Assembly: GCA_038380795.1 (NCBI GenBank)
Contig: CM076261.1
Coordinates: forward strand, 9,492,556 to 9,556,555
Source: Pyrocephalus nanus
Lineage: Eukaryota; Chordata; Aves; Passeriformes; Tyrannidae
Length of the DNA stretch: 64,000 nucleotides
Direction: 5' to 3'
Below the pieces are notes generated by a model. That model searched no databases. It was not told the DNA's origin and worked only from the letters and a program-made list of their open reading frames with translations. Shown here piece after piece: positions 57,630 to 64,000 of this stretch; within the stretch, counting starts at the first letter, position 1, and every line of letters begins with the position of its first letter. A program made the position numbers and the translations under genes.

Positions 57630-58369
57630 TTTGTTCAGAAAAGTACTGGTTTTATTGACTCAAACTGTATTTACACAACACATTCATATGTTCAATATTT
57701 TACAGAACTCTGTAAAAAACTGACTAGTAAAACTGCAGGAGCCAAACTGAGTTTAATTTAAGACACTGAACCATGAATACATTTTAAGATATTTAAGCAA
57801 CTGTCCAGTTTCAGTGTCAACTTACATGGCAGTTCTCAGTAGATAAACTCTTTCTAAAATCAAAATGAGGTGAGGGGGAAAGAGTCAGATAGTTTTGCAA
57901 AGCTAGTACTTTGTAAGACCAGACTTTCACATTCAACAATGCATTTTGTATGATTCTGTTATATTTTTTTGAAATAGGTCACATACAGGTATAGTTTAGA
58001 TAAATAATCAAAAAACCCTTTGATTTTTGTAATCTTGCATACATTTTAAAAAAAAGAGAGACCAGTGCCACAAAGTTTGTGCATGAATCCGAACTGTTTC
58101 AAAGTTTGAGAGGCTCAGTTCTGGCATTCCATTGCAGCTCAAATCCAATGTATGCTTCTTCAGCTGGCAAATGAAAGATGATCACCTTTTACCAGTGAAC
58201 TGATGATCTTGCATACGTACATCGAAGCAGAACATCTTTATCACAAGAGATCACTCTTCCACTCATTCATAATACAGTTTGGTTGAATAAATATTTCTTT
58301 GTTTTGAACAAACTAGGCGAGCTTGTTTCTCTTCCAGAGTGCAAGTCAACATCAGCACACATCTCACAG
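57630..58369 (-). other. AFG3L2: AFG3L2 3' UTR
   Basis: Sequence downstream (on the minus strand) of the AFG3L2 stop. The minus strand has AATAAA at 57651-57656, which gives a 3' UTR of about 730 bases. Confidence 0.65.
57651..57656 (-). promoter_or_regulatory. Candidate polyadenylation signal of AFG3L2
   Basis: TTTATT on the plus strand, AATAAA on the gene's strand, about 715 bases after the stop. Confidence 0.55.

Positions 58370-64000
<5,631 letters not shown>

Larger units (their letters stand above)
53200..57640. other. Convergent gap between TUBB6 and AFG3L2
   Basis: About 4.4 kb without a recognised gene. It holds an A-run (54806-54823), a T-run (56225-56249), and an ATTAAT-rich patch (56397-56455) with a 7-base inverted repeat GCATGCA/TGCATGC. 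The frame at 55961-56359 on the minus strand crosses the T-run and is not a credible gene. Confidence 0.6.

Overview
The window is nuclear DNA from a bird. It has four vertebrate genes with GT-AG introns, CR1-type LINE copies, ERVL-like solo LTRs of the avian type, CpG-rich promoters at two first exons, and many A-rich simple repeats. The class V beta-tubulin tail ending EEINE matches what I recall for the chicken protein. The sequence alone does not let me name the species or order.

Layout. (1) 1-808: last coding exon and 3' UTR of an inositol monophosphatase, called IMPA2 (+). (2) 809-18480: intergenic DNA with an old retroposon tail (about 2087-2212) and a CR1 LINE (about 7800-10303) split by a solo LTR (8422-9470). 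(3) 18730-28826: CIDEA (+), five exons, 207 codons before the stop, with a CpG-rich first exon and a CR1 3' end in intron 1. (4) About 31200-44470: intergenic DNA with a second LTR of the same family (33129-34057), an ancient CR1/L3-like copy (about 37790-38470), an A-rich tract (39985-40165) and a degenerate array built on CAGCTACTGG (42836-43190). (5) 44869-52620: TUBB6 (+), four exons, 446 residues, with a CpG-island promoter. (6) 53200-57640: convergent intergenic gap. (7) 57640-64000: 3' end of AFG3L2 (-). Its last five exons encode the end of the AAA+ region and the whole zinc-protease domain. The gene continues past the right edge.

The order IMPA2-CIDEA-TUBB6-AFG3L2, with AFG3L2 reversed, is the order I know from human chromosome 18p11.2. 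This is a conserved syntenic block, not an operon. The four products do unrelated jobs: inositol phosphate recycling, lipid-droplet fusion, microtubules, and mitochondrial inner-membrane proteolysis. I saw no transfer RNA, ribosomal RNA, CRISPR array or prokaryote-like gene cluster, and nothing that supports a new multi-gene system. The most unusual items are the CAGCTACTGG array, the nested LTR-in-CR1, an apparently shortened linker in CIDEA and a divergent AFG3L2 C-terminus.
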